Shown here: positions 1 through 5,211 of the stretch, one piece after another
Layout: the number at the start of each line of letters is the position of its first letter
Numbering within the stretch: the first letter of the stretch is position 1
IMG/VR virus record: IMGVR_UViG_3300030328_001715
Coordinates: 1 to 28,364 of that record
DNA from: a virus
Length of the DNA: 28,364 bases
Direction: 5' to 3' (one strand)
The notes under the pieces: generated by a model
Told to the model about the DNA's origin: nothing
Database searches by the model: none
The model's input: the letters and a program-made list of their open reading frames with translations, nothing else
Program-made: the position numbers and the translations under genes

Positions 1-137
1 TCTGGTTTTTTCTTACCAACATATTCCCAACGACAGTTCATAGTCTTGTTGTTGGCAGATCGTTGATGAAAGAAATCTATATTGTTTAACGTGTATAGGT
101 TCATTGTTAGTCCTATGATTAAAGATACTGGATCCAT
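1..137 (-). CDS. Small hypothetical protein, 3' end cut by window edge
   Basis: An open leftward frame starts at the ATG at 137-135 and runs off the left edge with 45 codons and no stop. It begins MDPVSLIIGL. The start overlaps the stop of the gene to its right in a TAATG arrangement, typical of translational coupling and the main support for its being real. The first residues are hydrophobic, then it turns polar and basic (ending KKKP at the edge). I do not recognise a family and propose no function. Confidence 0.5.
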   Translation of the reverse strand, partial: MDPVSLIIGLTMNLYTLNNIDFFHQRSANNKTMNCRWEYVGKKKP

Positions 138-397
138 TAGTCTGACTCCTTTTCGTTGTCGTTAATATAGTTTAACAATCCTTCAGCACACTCTGAGCGA
201 CCGACAATTATCTCGTCAGTTCCATCAGATGTAAACTCTTCATTGTTGTTATAAGCTTCAACAACTTCAAGGTTACCTTCGACCTCATCGTTTAACCATT
301 CCTTAATCTTATTGACCAGACTAACTTGATTCTTTAGTCTCATCTGTAAGAAATGAACCTCGGCTTGCTTTTGGTTTAGTTGTTCTTCAACAGTCAT
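137..397 (-). CDS. Hypothetical protein, coiled-coil N-terminus, acidic tail
   Basis: The protein has 86 residues. Residues 1-35 have the heptad-like pattern of a coiled coil (EEQLNQKQAEVHFLQMRLK), followed by an acidic, asparagine-rich segment. The ATG at 397 is preceded by a strong GAGGGGGT ribosome binding site and lies 11 bases inside the end of the upstream leftward gene; its own stop overlaps the next start by one base. It belongs to a tightly packed leftward run of small genes. Function unknown; a small dimerising regulator or inhibitor would fit but nothing shows it. Confidence 0.75.
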   Translation of the reverse strand: MTVEEQLNQKQAEVHFLQMRLKNQVSLVNKIKEWLNDEVEGNLEVVEAYNNNEEFTSDGTDEIIVGRSECAEGLLNYINDNEKESD

Positions 398-617
398 TTG
401 CTACCCCCTCGTATTCATCAATAATAGATTCTAAATCCCACTCTGTTAAATGTGAGAAGTCTTTTGCTTGGTATCTAGGATAGTCAGCCTCAAAGTAAGT
501 AGCACCACCATTTCCGTCATTCCATATAGTGCCCTTATCAGTTTTAACCTCATACCCTAGACCCCGTCTAGTTTTAAAGTATCTTATATTTTTTATATTT
601 AAATTCATCTCACTCAT
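387..617 (-). CDS. Hypothetical small phage protein
   Basis: The protein has 76 residues. The N-terminal half (ENLNIKNIRYFKTRRGLGYEV-like, then DKGTIWNDGNGGATYF) reads as a short beta-rich fold; the C-terminus (LTEWDLESIIDEYE) is an acidic helix. The start has GGAGGCAGT just upstream and overlaps the previous stop as ATGA, indicating coupled translation with the gene at 614-943. It loosely resembles small proteins of marine phages from memory only. Function unknown. Confidence 0.75.
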   Translation of the reverse strand: MSEMNLNIKNIRYFKTRRGLGYEVKTDKGTIWNDGNGGATYFEADYPRYQAKDFSHLTEWDLESIIDEYEGVANDC

Positions 618-943
618 ACTGCCTCCTTTCTAAATTGATGAAGTTTAACATTTAGCTTGTCGTAATAAAGTATATCGTGACCATTGATAGACCAGTTGGT
701 CATGTCAAATACATCGGACTTGTTCTTGTCTAGTGATGTAATAGTCACAACAGATATAGGGTCAGAGTCAAATTGTAAACTCCAACTGACCCATTTAGTA
801 TTGTCATCTCTTGGTGTACCTAACATACGAACTAAGTTCTCGTATGGTTCGGTAATTTTACCCAAGAAACTAGAACCTACTGATATGATATGCATATCGT
901 TGTGGGTTACAACATGTAGGTTATCCCATTTTCTAATTGGCAT
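614..943 (-). CDS. Hypothetical phage protein, 109 aa
   Basis: The protein has 109 residues with alternating hydrophobic strands (HIISVGSSFLGKI, WSLQFDSDPISVVTITSL), suggesting a small beta-rich soluble domain; no membrane segment or metal motif is seen. The start at 943 has a clean AAGGAGACACT leader. The stop overlaps the start of the next leftward gene by four bases (ATGA). An opposite-strand frame at 684-956 covers the same DNA but lacks a binding site and runs against all neighbours, so this strand is chosen. Function unknown. Confidence 0.72.
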   Translation of the reverse strand: MPIRKWDNLHVVTHNDMHIISVGSSFLGKITEPYENLVRMLGTPRDDNTKWVSWSLQFDSDPISVVTITSLDKNKSDVFDMTNWSINGHDILYYDKLNVKLHQFRKEAV

Positions 944-952
944 AGTGTCTCC

Positions 953-1018
953 TTAGCTAACGATTAATATACAAAGCCACAAGAGGGCTAGAGAAAATGC
1001 AATATAAGATAATAACAT
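953..1018 (-). CDS. Candidate single-pass membrane micropeptide, 21 aa
   Basis: In the 76-base gap between two leftward genes, an ATG at 1018-1016 opens a 21-codon frame ending in TAA at 955-953. The product (starting MLLSYIAFSL and continuing ALLWLCILIV) is almost wholly hydrophobic and long enough to cross a membrane once. It starts one base after the upstream stop and ends just before the AAGGAGAC site of the next gene, so it fills the gap exactly. Its own ribosome binding site is weak, so it would depend on coupling. Short length leaves chance possible. Confidence 0.4.
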   Translation of the reverse strand: MLLSYIAFSLALLWLCILIVS

Positions 1019-1019
1019 T

Positions 1020-1247
1020 TTAATAAATCCCATTCTCTGTCCCCCAATCTCCATGATCTAAAGCTTGCTCCTCAAGGTCTTGTCGTATCATCTCCTCGAC
1101 ATCTTCTTCTGTCACTAACAATAGAGTTCGATCCTTGAGAACATTGTGCATTATCTCCTGCAAACATTCTCCATCTGCCTCAGAGATAGCCTTACCGATC
1201 TCGGCAAGTTCTTGTTCTCTAAACATTTCTTTTTGTTTTTGAGTCAT
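1020..1247 (-). CDS. Hypothetical acidic helical protein, 75 aa
   Basis: The protein has 75 residues, rich in Glu, Gln and Asp and predicted largely helical (MTQKQKEMFREQELAEIGKA, then EEDVEEMIRQDLEEQALDHG). The start at 1247 has AAGGAGACGACT immediately upstream. It lies leftward of a gap with a large inverted repeat (1281-1363), which would fall in its leader. The strong negative charge would suit a small host-protein inhibitor or a DNA-mimic-like protein, but no family is recognised. Confidence 0.72.
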   Translation of the reverse strand: MTQKQKEMFREQELAEIGKAISEADGECLQEIMHNVLKDRTLLLVTEEDVEEMIRQDLEEQALDHGDWGTENGIY

Positions 1248-1280
1248 AGTCGTCTCCTTGTGTTGGCTTGGGTTAAGTCA

Positions 1281-1363
1281 CCTAACTATGCCAACTTAAT
1301 AGTTAGGCTAGTGGGATAGTGTATAGGAAACATGAAAAAACACTACCCCACTAGACTAACTAT
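1281..1363 (-). repeat. Large imperfect inverted repeat with a competing third arm
   Basis: Arms at 1299-1321 and 1341-1363 pair over 23 bases with two mismatches around a 19-base loop (core TAGTG...CACTA). A third arm, CCTAACTAT at 1281-1289, also pairs with 1299-1307, so two stems compete for one strand. One of the two mismatches (1316/1346) becomes a G-U pair only in leftward RNA, suggesting that the leftward transcript is the one that folds. There is no U-run after it, so it is not a plain terminator; RNase III site, operator or leader switch are alternatives. Confidence 0.7.
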
Positions 1364-1390
1364 AATAATAATTAATCTAGTGAAAGTCAA

Positions 1391-1624
1391 TTAGTCTTTC
1401 AGTTGGTCGATGTTCGAGTTGATTTCAGAAATAGCAGATTGAATATCGTTTCCAATATCACTCCTAGTATTATCTAACATACCATCAATGTCAGATACTA
1501 CTTGAGTTTCAAGGTCACTTATCCTATCTTCAATTTCTGAGATTGATATGTTCATCTCTTTCACCATAGTTTCTATTCTCTCTAAAGTATCTTTTGTAGA
1601 GGTAGGGTTTTTAATAGTCATCAT
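1391..1624 (-). CDS. Hypothetical coiled-coil protein, 77 aa
   Basis: The protein has 77 residues and is nearly all heptad-patterned helix from about residue 10 to the end (LERIETMVKEMNISISEIED, RISDLETQVVSDIDGML, ISEINSNIDQL). It should form a parallel coiled coil. The start at 1624 is an ATGATG pair after TAAGGAGTAAATCT. It sits just downstream of the GP88-family gene with a four-base gap, so it is probably co-transcribed. Function unknown; coiled coils of this size occur as small phage accessory or oligomerisation factors. Confidence 0.75.
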   Translation of the reverse strand: MMTIKNPTSTKDTLERIETMVKEMNISISEIEDRISDLETQVVSDIDGMLDNTRSDIGNDIQSAISEINSNIDQLKD

Positions 1625-1628
1625 AGAT

Positions 1629-2345
1629 TTACTCCTTATCTAGTGGGTTAACAATAAAAGCATTGTTTGATTTTTTAGCTGTACCTTTAGCTAACAAACC
1701 AACAACAACACCTTGTGGGTCTAGGAATCTCAAGTCGTGGACATCTCCGTCAATAACTGGATAACCAAACCAATACTCTGGTAGAAAATGTCTGAATACC
1801 ACAGCCACATTTCCTCCTCGGCTAAGTATATCCTCACACTCTGGATCGTTGGTCTCTGACCTTGAGAACGTCAAGTAATAGTTCCTAGGTAGCAGCGACT
1901 TGAGAAACTTATCCATACGATGAGGGTTCTTGGTGTAATCTGTAAACTGGATTTGTGGGTGATCGTCCATGATTCCAGACCTCCAGAACTCCTCTCGGTC
2001 TGAGAATACATTCGGTCTGAATGCGTATCGTAGACCTTTTCGTTTAGCATAGAGTAGCCTTGATAATAGCTCATCGCTTAGTTGTTCTATGAACTTTACC
2101 TTATCGTTCATAAAGTACATAGTTTTATTATGTCTAGACTTCTGAACATTTGTCATTACTCCTCGTCCTTGAATGTCTAGACACAACTTTGAACAACCCT
2201 TAGTACGATAGGCACACATCTCGTAGCCACTTTTATTTGCTGGTGATAGAGAAAGACCCTCGTTAAGATAGCCAAACTCTATCGCCTTGTTTAGTTTAGT
2301 ATTACCCGTTGATATTAATTGTTTTGGTATAGTGTGGGTTAACAT
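1629..2345 (-). CDS. GP88-family (gene product 88-like) phage protein
   Basis: About 238 residues. The N-terminal part has the family signature: NTKL, GLSLSPANKSGYEMC, then C-x6-C-x3-C (CAYRTKGCSKLC), QGRG, and NVQKSRHNKTMYF. A middle segment (RKGLRYAFRPNVFSDREEF) and YYLTFSRSETND follow, as in GP88/DUF7227 proteins of cyanophages, mycobacteriophages and marine phages, recognised from memory. The biochemical role is not established; the cysteine trio could bind metal (inference). The ATG at 2345 is preferred over the one at 2351 because the AAGGAGAC site is only three bases from the latter. Confidence 0.78.
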   Translation of the reverse strand: MLTHTIPKQLISTGNTKLNKAIEFGYLNEGLSLSPANKSGYEMCAYRTKGCSKLCLDIQGRGVMTNVQKSRHNKTMYFMNDKVKFIEQLSDELLSRLLYAKRKGLRYAFRPNVFSDREEFWRSGIMDDHPQIQFTDYTKNPHRMDKFLKSLLPRNYYLTFSRSETNDPECEDILSRGGNVAVVFRHFLPEYWFGYPVIDGDVHDLRFLDPQGVVVGLLAKGTAKKSNNAFIVNPLDKE

Positions 2346-2358
2346 CGTCATTGTCTCC

Positions 2359-2742
2359 TTAGTTTAAATCGGCTTGTATATAGTTAGTATTAACCACAAC
2401 GGCTCTCGCTTTGTGGACTGGGTTGCCAACCTTATCCACAAAGGTTGAATATTTGTAAGGGTTATAGAATATCTTAGTCGTAGGGTTACCACCCATTGTG
2501 ATATCTCTATCTTGCCAACTCCATAGCTTTAGGTCTGGACATCTTCCAACGACAAAAGCATGGACATTCTTTCTACCCTCTTTAAGAACTCTTAGTCTAC
2601 CTTTTTCCCTAACGACAAACTTAGGTCGTTTAAGGAATATTGATTTACAATACCCGATAATCTTTCCATAGTTCTCTCGTTCTCTAGATTGAATAGACAA
2701 ACAGTTCTTTTGTAAGTTTCTATAGATTGCTACTTGTTGCAT
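2359..2742 (-). CDS. Hypothetical phage protein, 127 aa
   Basis: The protein has 127 residues and is basic in its first two thirds (LKRPKFVVREKGRLRVLKEG), with a recognisable WSWQDRDITMGGNPTTKIFY block and a C-terminal VHKARAVVVNTNYI strand. The start at 2742 follows AAGGAGACAACTA, and the previous leftward gene ends 23 bases inside it. It is placed beside the GP88 gene, with which similar proteins seem to travel in marine phages (memory, not checked). Function unknown; a nucleic-acid or protein-binding beta domain is possible. Confidence 0.72.
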   Translation of the reverse strand: MQQVAIYRNLQKNCLSIQSRERENYGKIIGYCKSIFLKRPKFVVREKGRLRVLKEGRKNVHAFVVGRCPDLKLWSWQDRDITMGGNPTTKIFYNPYKYSTFVDKVGNPVHKARAVVVNTNYIQADLN

Positions 2743-2878
2743 TAGTTGTCTCCTTGTGTAACTGTTTTAATATTTTTAAAGCATCAGAAAGTTCATTCAT
2801 GTTGCCATGAAGTGCCTCTTCTATCGCCCAATGTACAAATTTTAATTTTTCATAAGTTGAATATATTTCTTTAGTCAT
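2720..2878 (-). CDS. Small hypothetical helical protein, 52 aa
   Basis: A 52-codon leftward frame starts at ATG 2878-2876 and ends with TAG at 2722-2720, overlapping the next gene by 23 bases. The product begins MTKEIYSTYEKLKFVHWAIE and continues as a second amphipathic helix (LSDALKILKQLHKE). A good GAGGAGA site lies upstream, inside the end of the preceding gene, and the start overlaps that gene's stop region. It fills part of a stretch that otherwise looks empty. Function unknown. Confidence 0.6.
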   Translation of the reverse strand: MTKEIYSTYEKLKFVHWAIEEALHGNMNELSDALKILKQLHKETTNATSSNL

Positions 2879-3047
2879 CTCTCATCTCCTCAATCATGGC
2901 ATCAATTTCTACTGCACAGAAACCACACACCCAACCTTCAACATCATCATCATATTTAGGATATCTATTAACAAACCTACCACTACCAAAGTGACAAGGT
3001 TTATCACACTCTACACATATTTGTGAATCAAATAAGTCTTTAGTCAT
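2871..3047 (-). CDS. Small zinc-ribbon-like protein, 58 aa
   Basis: A 58-codon leftward frame starts at ATG 3047-3045 with AAAGGAGTAAAGCT upstream and ends at TAA 2873-2871. It carries two CxxC pairs: C11-V-E-C14 near the N-terminus and C41-G-F-C44 after a WV dipeptide, separated by about 26 residues, plus C18 and H19. This is the layout of a small zinc ribbon or rubredoxin-like knuckle. The tail is acidic (MIEEMRDD). A DNA-, RNA- or protein-binding role is an inference. Neighbours are equally small leftward genes. Confidence 0.65.
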   Translation of the reverse strand: MTKDLFDSQICVECDKPCHFGSGRFVNRYPKYDDDVEGWVCGFCAVEIDAMIEEMRDD

Positions 3048-3061
3048 AGCTTTACTCCTTT

Positions 3062-3295
3062 CTATATTATTTCTATGGGATAAAATTCTCCACCTTTACA
3101 ATAGTTATGTAGCGAAGATAATATATCATTATAGTATTTATCATCTTCATATATATCTAAATCTAAATCGTGCATAAGATTTTCAATTACATACTTATAT
3201 CCGTCTTTGTCTAATTCCATATTATAAAAACCTTCATAATATTTAATATACCTTTTGACATCTGATGTTTTAATTTTTAAATATTGCTTAGTCAT
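3062..3295 (-). CDS. Hypothetical protein, 77 aa
   Basis: The protein has 77 residues, rich in Tyr, Asp and Lys (KTSDVKRYIKYYEGFYNMEL, then MHDLDLDIYEDDKYYNDILS). It looks like a compact helical protein with an acidic middle; one cysteine only and no membrane segment. The start overlaps the end of the upstream leftward gene by eight bases. It shares the MTK opening with the two small genes to its left, though no further similarity is visible. Function unknown. Confidence 0.72.
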   Translation of the reverse strand: MTKQYLKIKTSDVKRYIKYYEGFYNMELDKDGYKYVIENLMHDLDLDIYEDDKYYNDILSSLHNYCKGGEFYPIEII

Positions 3296-3563
3296 GATAC
3301 CTCCTGTTATAAACTTCTACTTGGTCAAAATAGTCTATTAGTCGTCTAAGATGAGTATAATCATATCCATCGGCTAGCTTACTTGAAGGAATCTCATAAG
3401 GTTCTATCTCTCCTTTAGATAGTTTCTTATGATACTCACAGTTTTTGTATTTATCATTAGCTAGAATATCCTCACAATACTCTAAGTAATGTTTCTCTTC
3501 ATCGTTAATCCAGTTAGATGCTAGTGCATCAAACTCTTTACGAACATTGATTAAATAAGTCAT
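3288..3563 (-). CDS. Hypothetical protein, 91 aa
   Basis: The protein has 91 residues, helical and charged, with two cysteines in CEDILAN and CEYHKKL and a C-terminal GYDYTHLRRLIDYFDQVEVY segment. The start at 3563 has AAGGAGACAAC directly upstream. A 30-base part of this gene (3341-3370) recurs with two changes in the non-coding stretch at 3962-3991, so the gene or an ancestor has been partly duplicated. Function unknown. Confidence 0.72.
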   Translation of the reverse strand: MTYLINVRKEFDALASNWINDEEKHYLEYCEDILANDKYKNCEYHKKLSKGEIEPYEIPSSKLADGYDYTHLRRLIDYFDQVEVYNRRYHD

Positions 3564-3583
3564 GTTGTCTCCTTGTTTATGGG

Positions 3584-3871
3584 TTAGTAATTTTGTCTTT
3601 GTTTAAATCTTTGACCTCGTTCCTCTCTTTCCTTGATTTTTTCCTCACTATCTGCATAGACTTGAGGGTAATTTTCTTTCAAGTACTCTTTGTATAGGTC
3701 ATAGACTTTCTCTTGGTTACCTTTGAATCCTAATTCTCTCTTGATTAAGGTGTAGCTACTAGGTGCTTTAGAGGTGAGTTTCATATTGTAATCAATCTCA
3801 CCTCTTAGACCAGTAAGTAGTGTAAATGCTCTAATGCATTCGATGTTTTCATATCCTGTTACAGATGTCAT
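3584..3871 (-). CDS. Hypothetical protein, first gene of the leftward array
   Basis: The protein has 95 residues. A folded N-terminal part (ENIECIRAFTLLTGLRGEID) is followed by a Lys/Glu-rich helix (YPQVYADSEEKIKEREERGQ) and a basic end. The start at 3871 follows TAGGAGACATTT. It is the first gene after the divergent control region, about 190 bases downstream of a predicted leftward promoter, with a long hairpin (3891-3945) in between. Being promoter-proximal suggests early, strong expression. Function unknown. Confidence 0.72.
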   Translation of the reverse strand: MTSVTGYENIECIRAFTLLTGLRGEIDYNMKLTSKAPSSYTLIKRELGFKGNQEKVYDLYKEYLKENYPQVYADSEEKIKEREERGQRFKQRQNY

Positions 3872-3890
3872 AAATGTCTCCTAGTTAAAA

Positions 3891-3945
3891 GCACACTATC
3901 CTAGAGTTAAAAAAGAAGGAAATAAAATCCTCTAGAATAGTGTGC
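3891..3945 (-). promoter_or_regulatory. Leader hairpin upstream of the leftward array
   Basis: Arms GCACACTATCCTAGAG (3891-3906) and CTCTAGAATAGTGTGC (3930-3945) pair over 16 bases with one change, around a 23-base loop. In leftward RNA the odd pair becomes G-U, so the stem is complete only on that strand, with a pyrimidine-rich loop. It ends about ten bases before the ribosome binding site of the gene starting at 3871. A short UUUU follows the stem. Attenuator, RNase III site or DNA operator are all possible. Confidence 0.65.
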
Positions 3946-3961
3946 ATTGTTATAAGACTAG

Positions 3962-3991
3962 GTCGTCTAATATGAGTATAGTCATATCCAT
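3962..3991 (-). pseudogene. Duplicated fragment of the gene at 3288-3563
   Basis: Bases 3962-3991 match 3341-3370 at 28 of 30 positions in the same orientation. The source codes for the DGYDYTHLRRL part of the 91-residue protein. Here it lies in the divergent non-coding region without its flanks, so it looks like a leftover of a longer duplicated gene or of a recombination event. The two changes are single substitutions. Confidence 0.55.
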
Positions 3992-4066
3992 ACAACTCCC
4001 TAGAATAGTGTATAAGTTATTATTATTAAAGGAAGAATACTGAGAAATTTTCAGTAGCCTCCCCCA

Positions 4067-4095
4067 ATTATATCATCTCACACTCCGACCGACAA
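4067..4095 (-). promoter_or_regulatory. Leftward sigma70-like promoter with extended -10
   Basis: Reading leftward, TTGTCG (4095-4090) is followed by a 17-base spacer and TATAAT (4072-4067), with TGA just before it giving the extended form TGATATAAT. The predicted start of transcription is near 4060, so the leader would include the gene fragment and the hairpin before reaching the gene at 3871. Confidence 0.55.
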
Positions 4096-4156
4096 ATCAA
4101 CACAAATCTCCCTAGGCTCTAGGCATAACGCATGTTATTGAAATCATTGACAAAAG

Positions 4157-4186
4157 TATACAACAAAGTCATAGACTATGTATAAT
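4157..4186 (+). promoter_or_regulatory. Weak rightward promoter candidate
   Basis: TATACA (4157-4162), an 18-base spacer and a perfect TATAAT (4181-4186). A perfect TTGACA also lies at 4147-4152 but is 28 bases from the -10, too far to act with it. It would give a leader of more than 250 bases before the gene at 4462. Chance in AT-rich DNA is a real possibility. Confidence 0.3.
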
Positions 4187-4321
4187 ATAGGGTGGGTATC
4201 TAGGGGGCAGACCTAGTTTAGAATAGTTCTAAATTAAATGATGCGTCTCTTCTGCGTATGATACTATTGGGAACTAGTTAACATAATTAGGTTCATATAA
4301 ATTAGTACAGTTTATATAGAG

Positions 4322-4348
4322 TTTTCGGGCCCGAAAATTGTTAACAAT
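4322..4348. repeat. Two adjoining perfect palindromes
   Basis: TTTTCGGGCCCGAAAA (4322-4337) and ATTGTTAACAAT (4337-4348) are both perfect palindromes sharing one base. The first has a GC core unlike its AT-rich surroundings. They lie about 40 bases upstream of the -35 of the rightward promoter, a position suited to a dimeric regulator, or they could be part of an origin. Confidence 0.7.
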
Positions 4349-4387
4349 CGGCGGAGACCCGCAGTCAGTACGGCTTTTAGAAGAATG

Positions 4388-4415
4388 TTGAAATATAAAT
4401 GAAATATGGTATAAT
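4388..4415 (+). promoter_or_regulatory. Strong rightward sigma70 promoter with extended -10
   Basis: TTGAAA (4388-4393), a 16-base spacer, and TATAAT (4410-4415) preceded by TGG, giving TGGTATAAT. Transcription should start near 4422, about 40 bases before the ATG at 4462. Because the promoter covers an earlier in-frame ATG at 4399, that upstream start is unlikely. Confidence 0.7.
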
Positions 4416-4461
4416 GGAATTATGTTGGAAATTCATTCAACATATAATGAAAGAAGGAAAC

Positions 4462-4872
4462 ATGAAACCTATTAAAACTTTTGGTTCGATTTCAATTTGG
4501 GCTAACTATTTTAATCCATTGAAAAATGACCCAAACAATCCACCAGTCAAAGATAAAGACATTTATTTTGTCAATTTATCTAGTGATGAGAATAAAATAT
4601 TTCCTAAAGTATTTAACATGGCTGACCCTAAATGTTCTTTAGGAAAAGTTTATTTAGATAAATGGGTAGCTCCGTTTAATCCGCCAAAAGATTTAATGCA
4701 GGCTATCCGCTGGTCTACCCAGTTTGCTCTAGATGGAAAAGTTACTTATGACATGATTAAAAAACCTGTTGAAAGTAAAGCAACATCACCGCAAACTAGT
4801 AATTCTGGAGACCCAGAACTCTCTAAATTAATTAGAGCGGAGATTAAAAAAGCTCTAAAAGGCGGTCTATAA
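4462..4872 (+). CDS. Hypothetical protein of the short rightward unit, 136 aa
   Basis: The protein has 136 residues starting MKPIKTFGSISIWANYF. The N-terminal hundred residues look like a compact mixed domain (DKDIYFVNLSSDENKIFPKV, YLDKWVAPFNPPKD). A polar linker rich in Ser and Thr follows, with a basic helical tail (LSKLIRAEIKKALKGG). The ATG at 4462 has AAGAAGGAAAC upstream; the in-frame ATG at 4399 lies inside the promoter. It heads a unit with its own promoter and terminator between the leftward array and the methyltransferase cassette. Such isolated units often act early or control lysis or host functions, but no family is recognised. Confidence 0.75.
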   Translation: MKPIKTFGSISIWANYFNPLKNDPNNPPVKDKDIYFVNLSSDENKIFPKVFNMADPKCSLGKVYLDKWVAPFNPPKDLMQAIRWSTQFALDGKVTYDMIKKPVESKATSPQTSNSGDPELSKLIRAEIKKALKGGL

Positions 4873-5021
4873 TGACAACATTAAAAAATCTTATAGACCC
4901 AAAACTCTCTGATTTGTTGTATTTACAAACTCAGGAAGACTGGAAAAATACTAAATTTTGGGACGGATATATTTGCCCAGTATCTAGCCAAGTTAAAGTA
5001 AAAAAGCTTGACGTTGACTAG
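4872..5021 (+). CDS. Small hypothetical protein, 49 aa
   Basis: A 49-codon frame starts at ATG 4872-4874, overlapping the previous stop as TAATG, and ends with TAG at 5019-5021, ten bases before the terminator stem. The product begins MTTLKNLIDPKLSDLLYLQT, has an aromatic block (DWKNTKFWDGYI) and ends in a basic-acidic tail (KVKKLDVD). Placement between a coupled stop and a terminator makes it a likely real gene. Function unknown. Confidence 0.65.
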   Translation: MTTLKNLIDPKLSDLLYLQTQEDWKNTKFWDGYICPVSSQVKVKKLDVD

Positions 5022-5031
5022 ATAAATAATT

Positions 5032-5075
5032 TGCCTAGAGAGATTTTTAAAAGAATTTCTCTAGGCATTTTTTTT
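5032..5075 (+). terminator. Strong intrinsic terminator
   Basis: TGCCTAGAGA (5032-5041) pairs perfectly with TCTCTAGGCA (5058-5067); the inner bases can extend the stem through G-U and A-U pairs. Eight T residues follow at 5068-5075. It ends the two-gene rightward unit. Read leftward, the tail AAATTATTT is a poor U-run, so it is mainly a rightward terminator. Confidence 0.9.
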
Positions 5076-5211
5076 GTGCCTCGCTCCTAGGGTCGCTCGG
5101 GTAATCGGTGGGGCTAACCGCCCCCCTTATATAAGAGACCCCCACCAAGAAAAACCCACCGTCTCAACATCTATATATATTATATCTACCATAGACAAAA
5201 TGAGCAGATTT
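5076..5211. other. GC-rich gap between convergent units
   Basis: No gene is seen. The segment has a direct repeat TCGCTC (5081-5086 and 5093-5098) around CCTAGG, and GGTGGGG (5107-5113) pairs with CCCCACC (5140-5146) around a 26-base loop containing TTATATAA. A second CCCACC follows at 5155-5160. The G/C runs contrast with the AT-rich genome. For leftward transcription from the methyltransferase cassette this hairpin could help stop RNA polymerase, although no U-run follows. Confidence 0.45.

Larger units (their letters stand above)
3872..4461. other. Divergent intergenic control region
   Basis: This 590-base stretch has no credible gene. It separates the leftward small-gene array from a rightward two-gene unit. 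It holds a leader hairpin (3891-3945), a gene fragment (3962-3991), a leftward promoter candidate (4067-4095), two rightward promoter candidates (4157-4186 and 4388-4415), and three direct copies of TAGAATAGT (3933, 4001, 4219). The third copy lies in the palindrome TTTAGAATAGTTCTAAA (4217-4233). Two adjoining palindromes (4322-4348) and a GC-rich patch (4349-4375) follow. It could hold an origin or a regulator-binding array as well as promoters (inference). Confidence 0.7.

Noticed and set aside
684-956. Rightward 90-codon frame opposite the gene at 614-943
   Set aside because: No binding site, against the direction of all neighbours, and the leftward gene has a good leader and coupled ends.
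4147-4186. TTGACA at 4147 paired with TATAAT at 4181 as one promoter
   Set aside because: The spacer is 28 bases, far outside the working range.
4399-4461. In-frame upstream start for the gene at 4462
   Set aside because: The ATG at 4399 lies between the -35 and -10 of the promoter, so it would not be transcribed from it; ATG 4462 has its own binding site.
3872-4461. CRISPR array or attachment site
   Set aside because: The repeated motif is only nine bases and unevenly spaced, and no integrase or tRNA is near.
5076-5160. tRNA or other structured RNA gene
   Set aside because: GC-rich and paired, but no cloverleaf, T-loop or CCA-like end can be formed; no tRNA was found elsewhere in the window.
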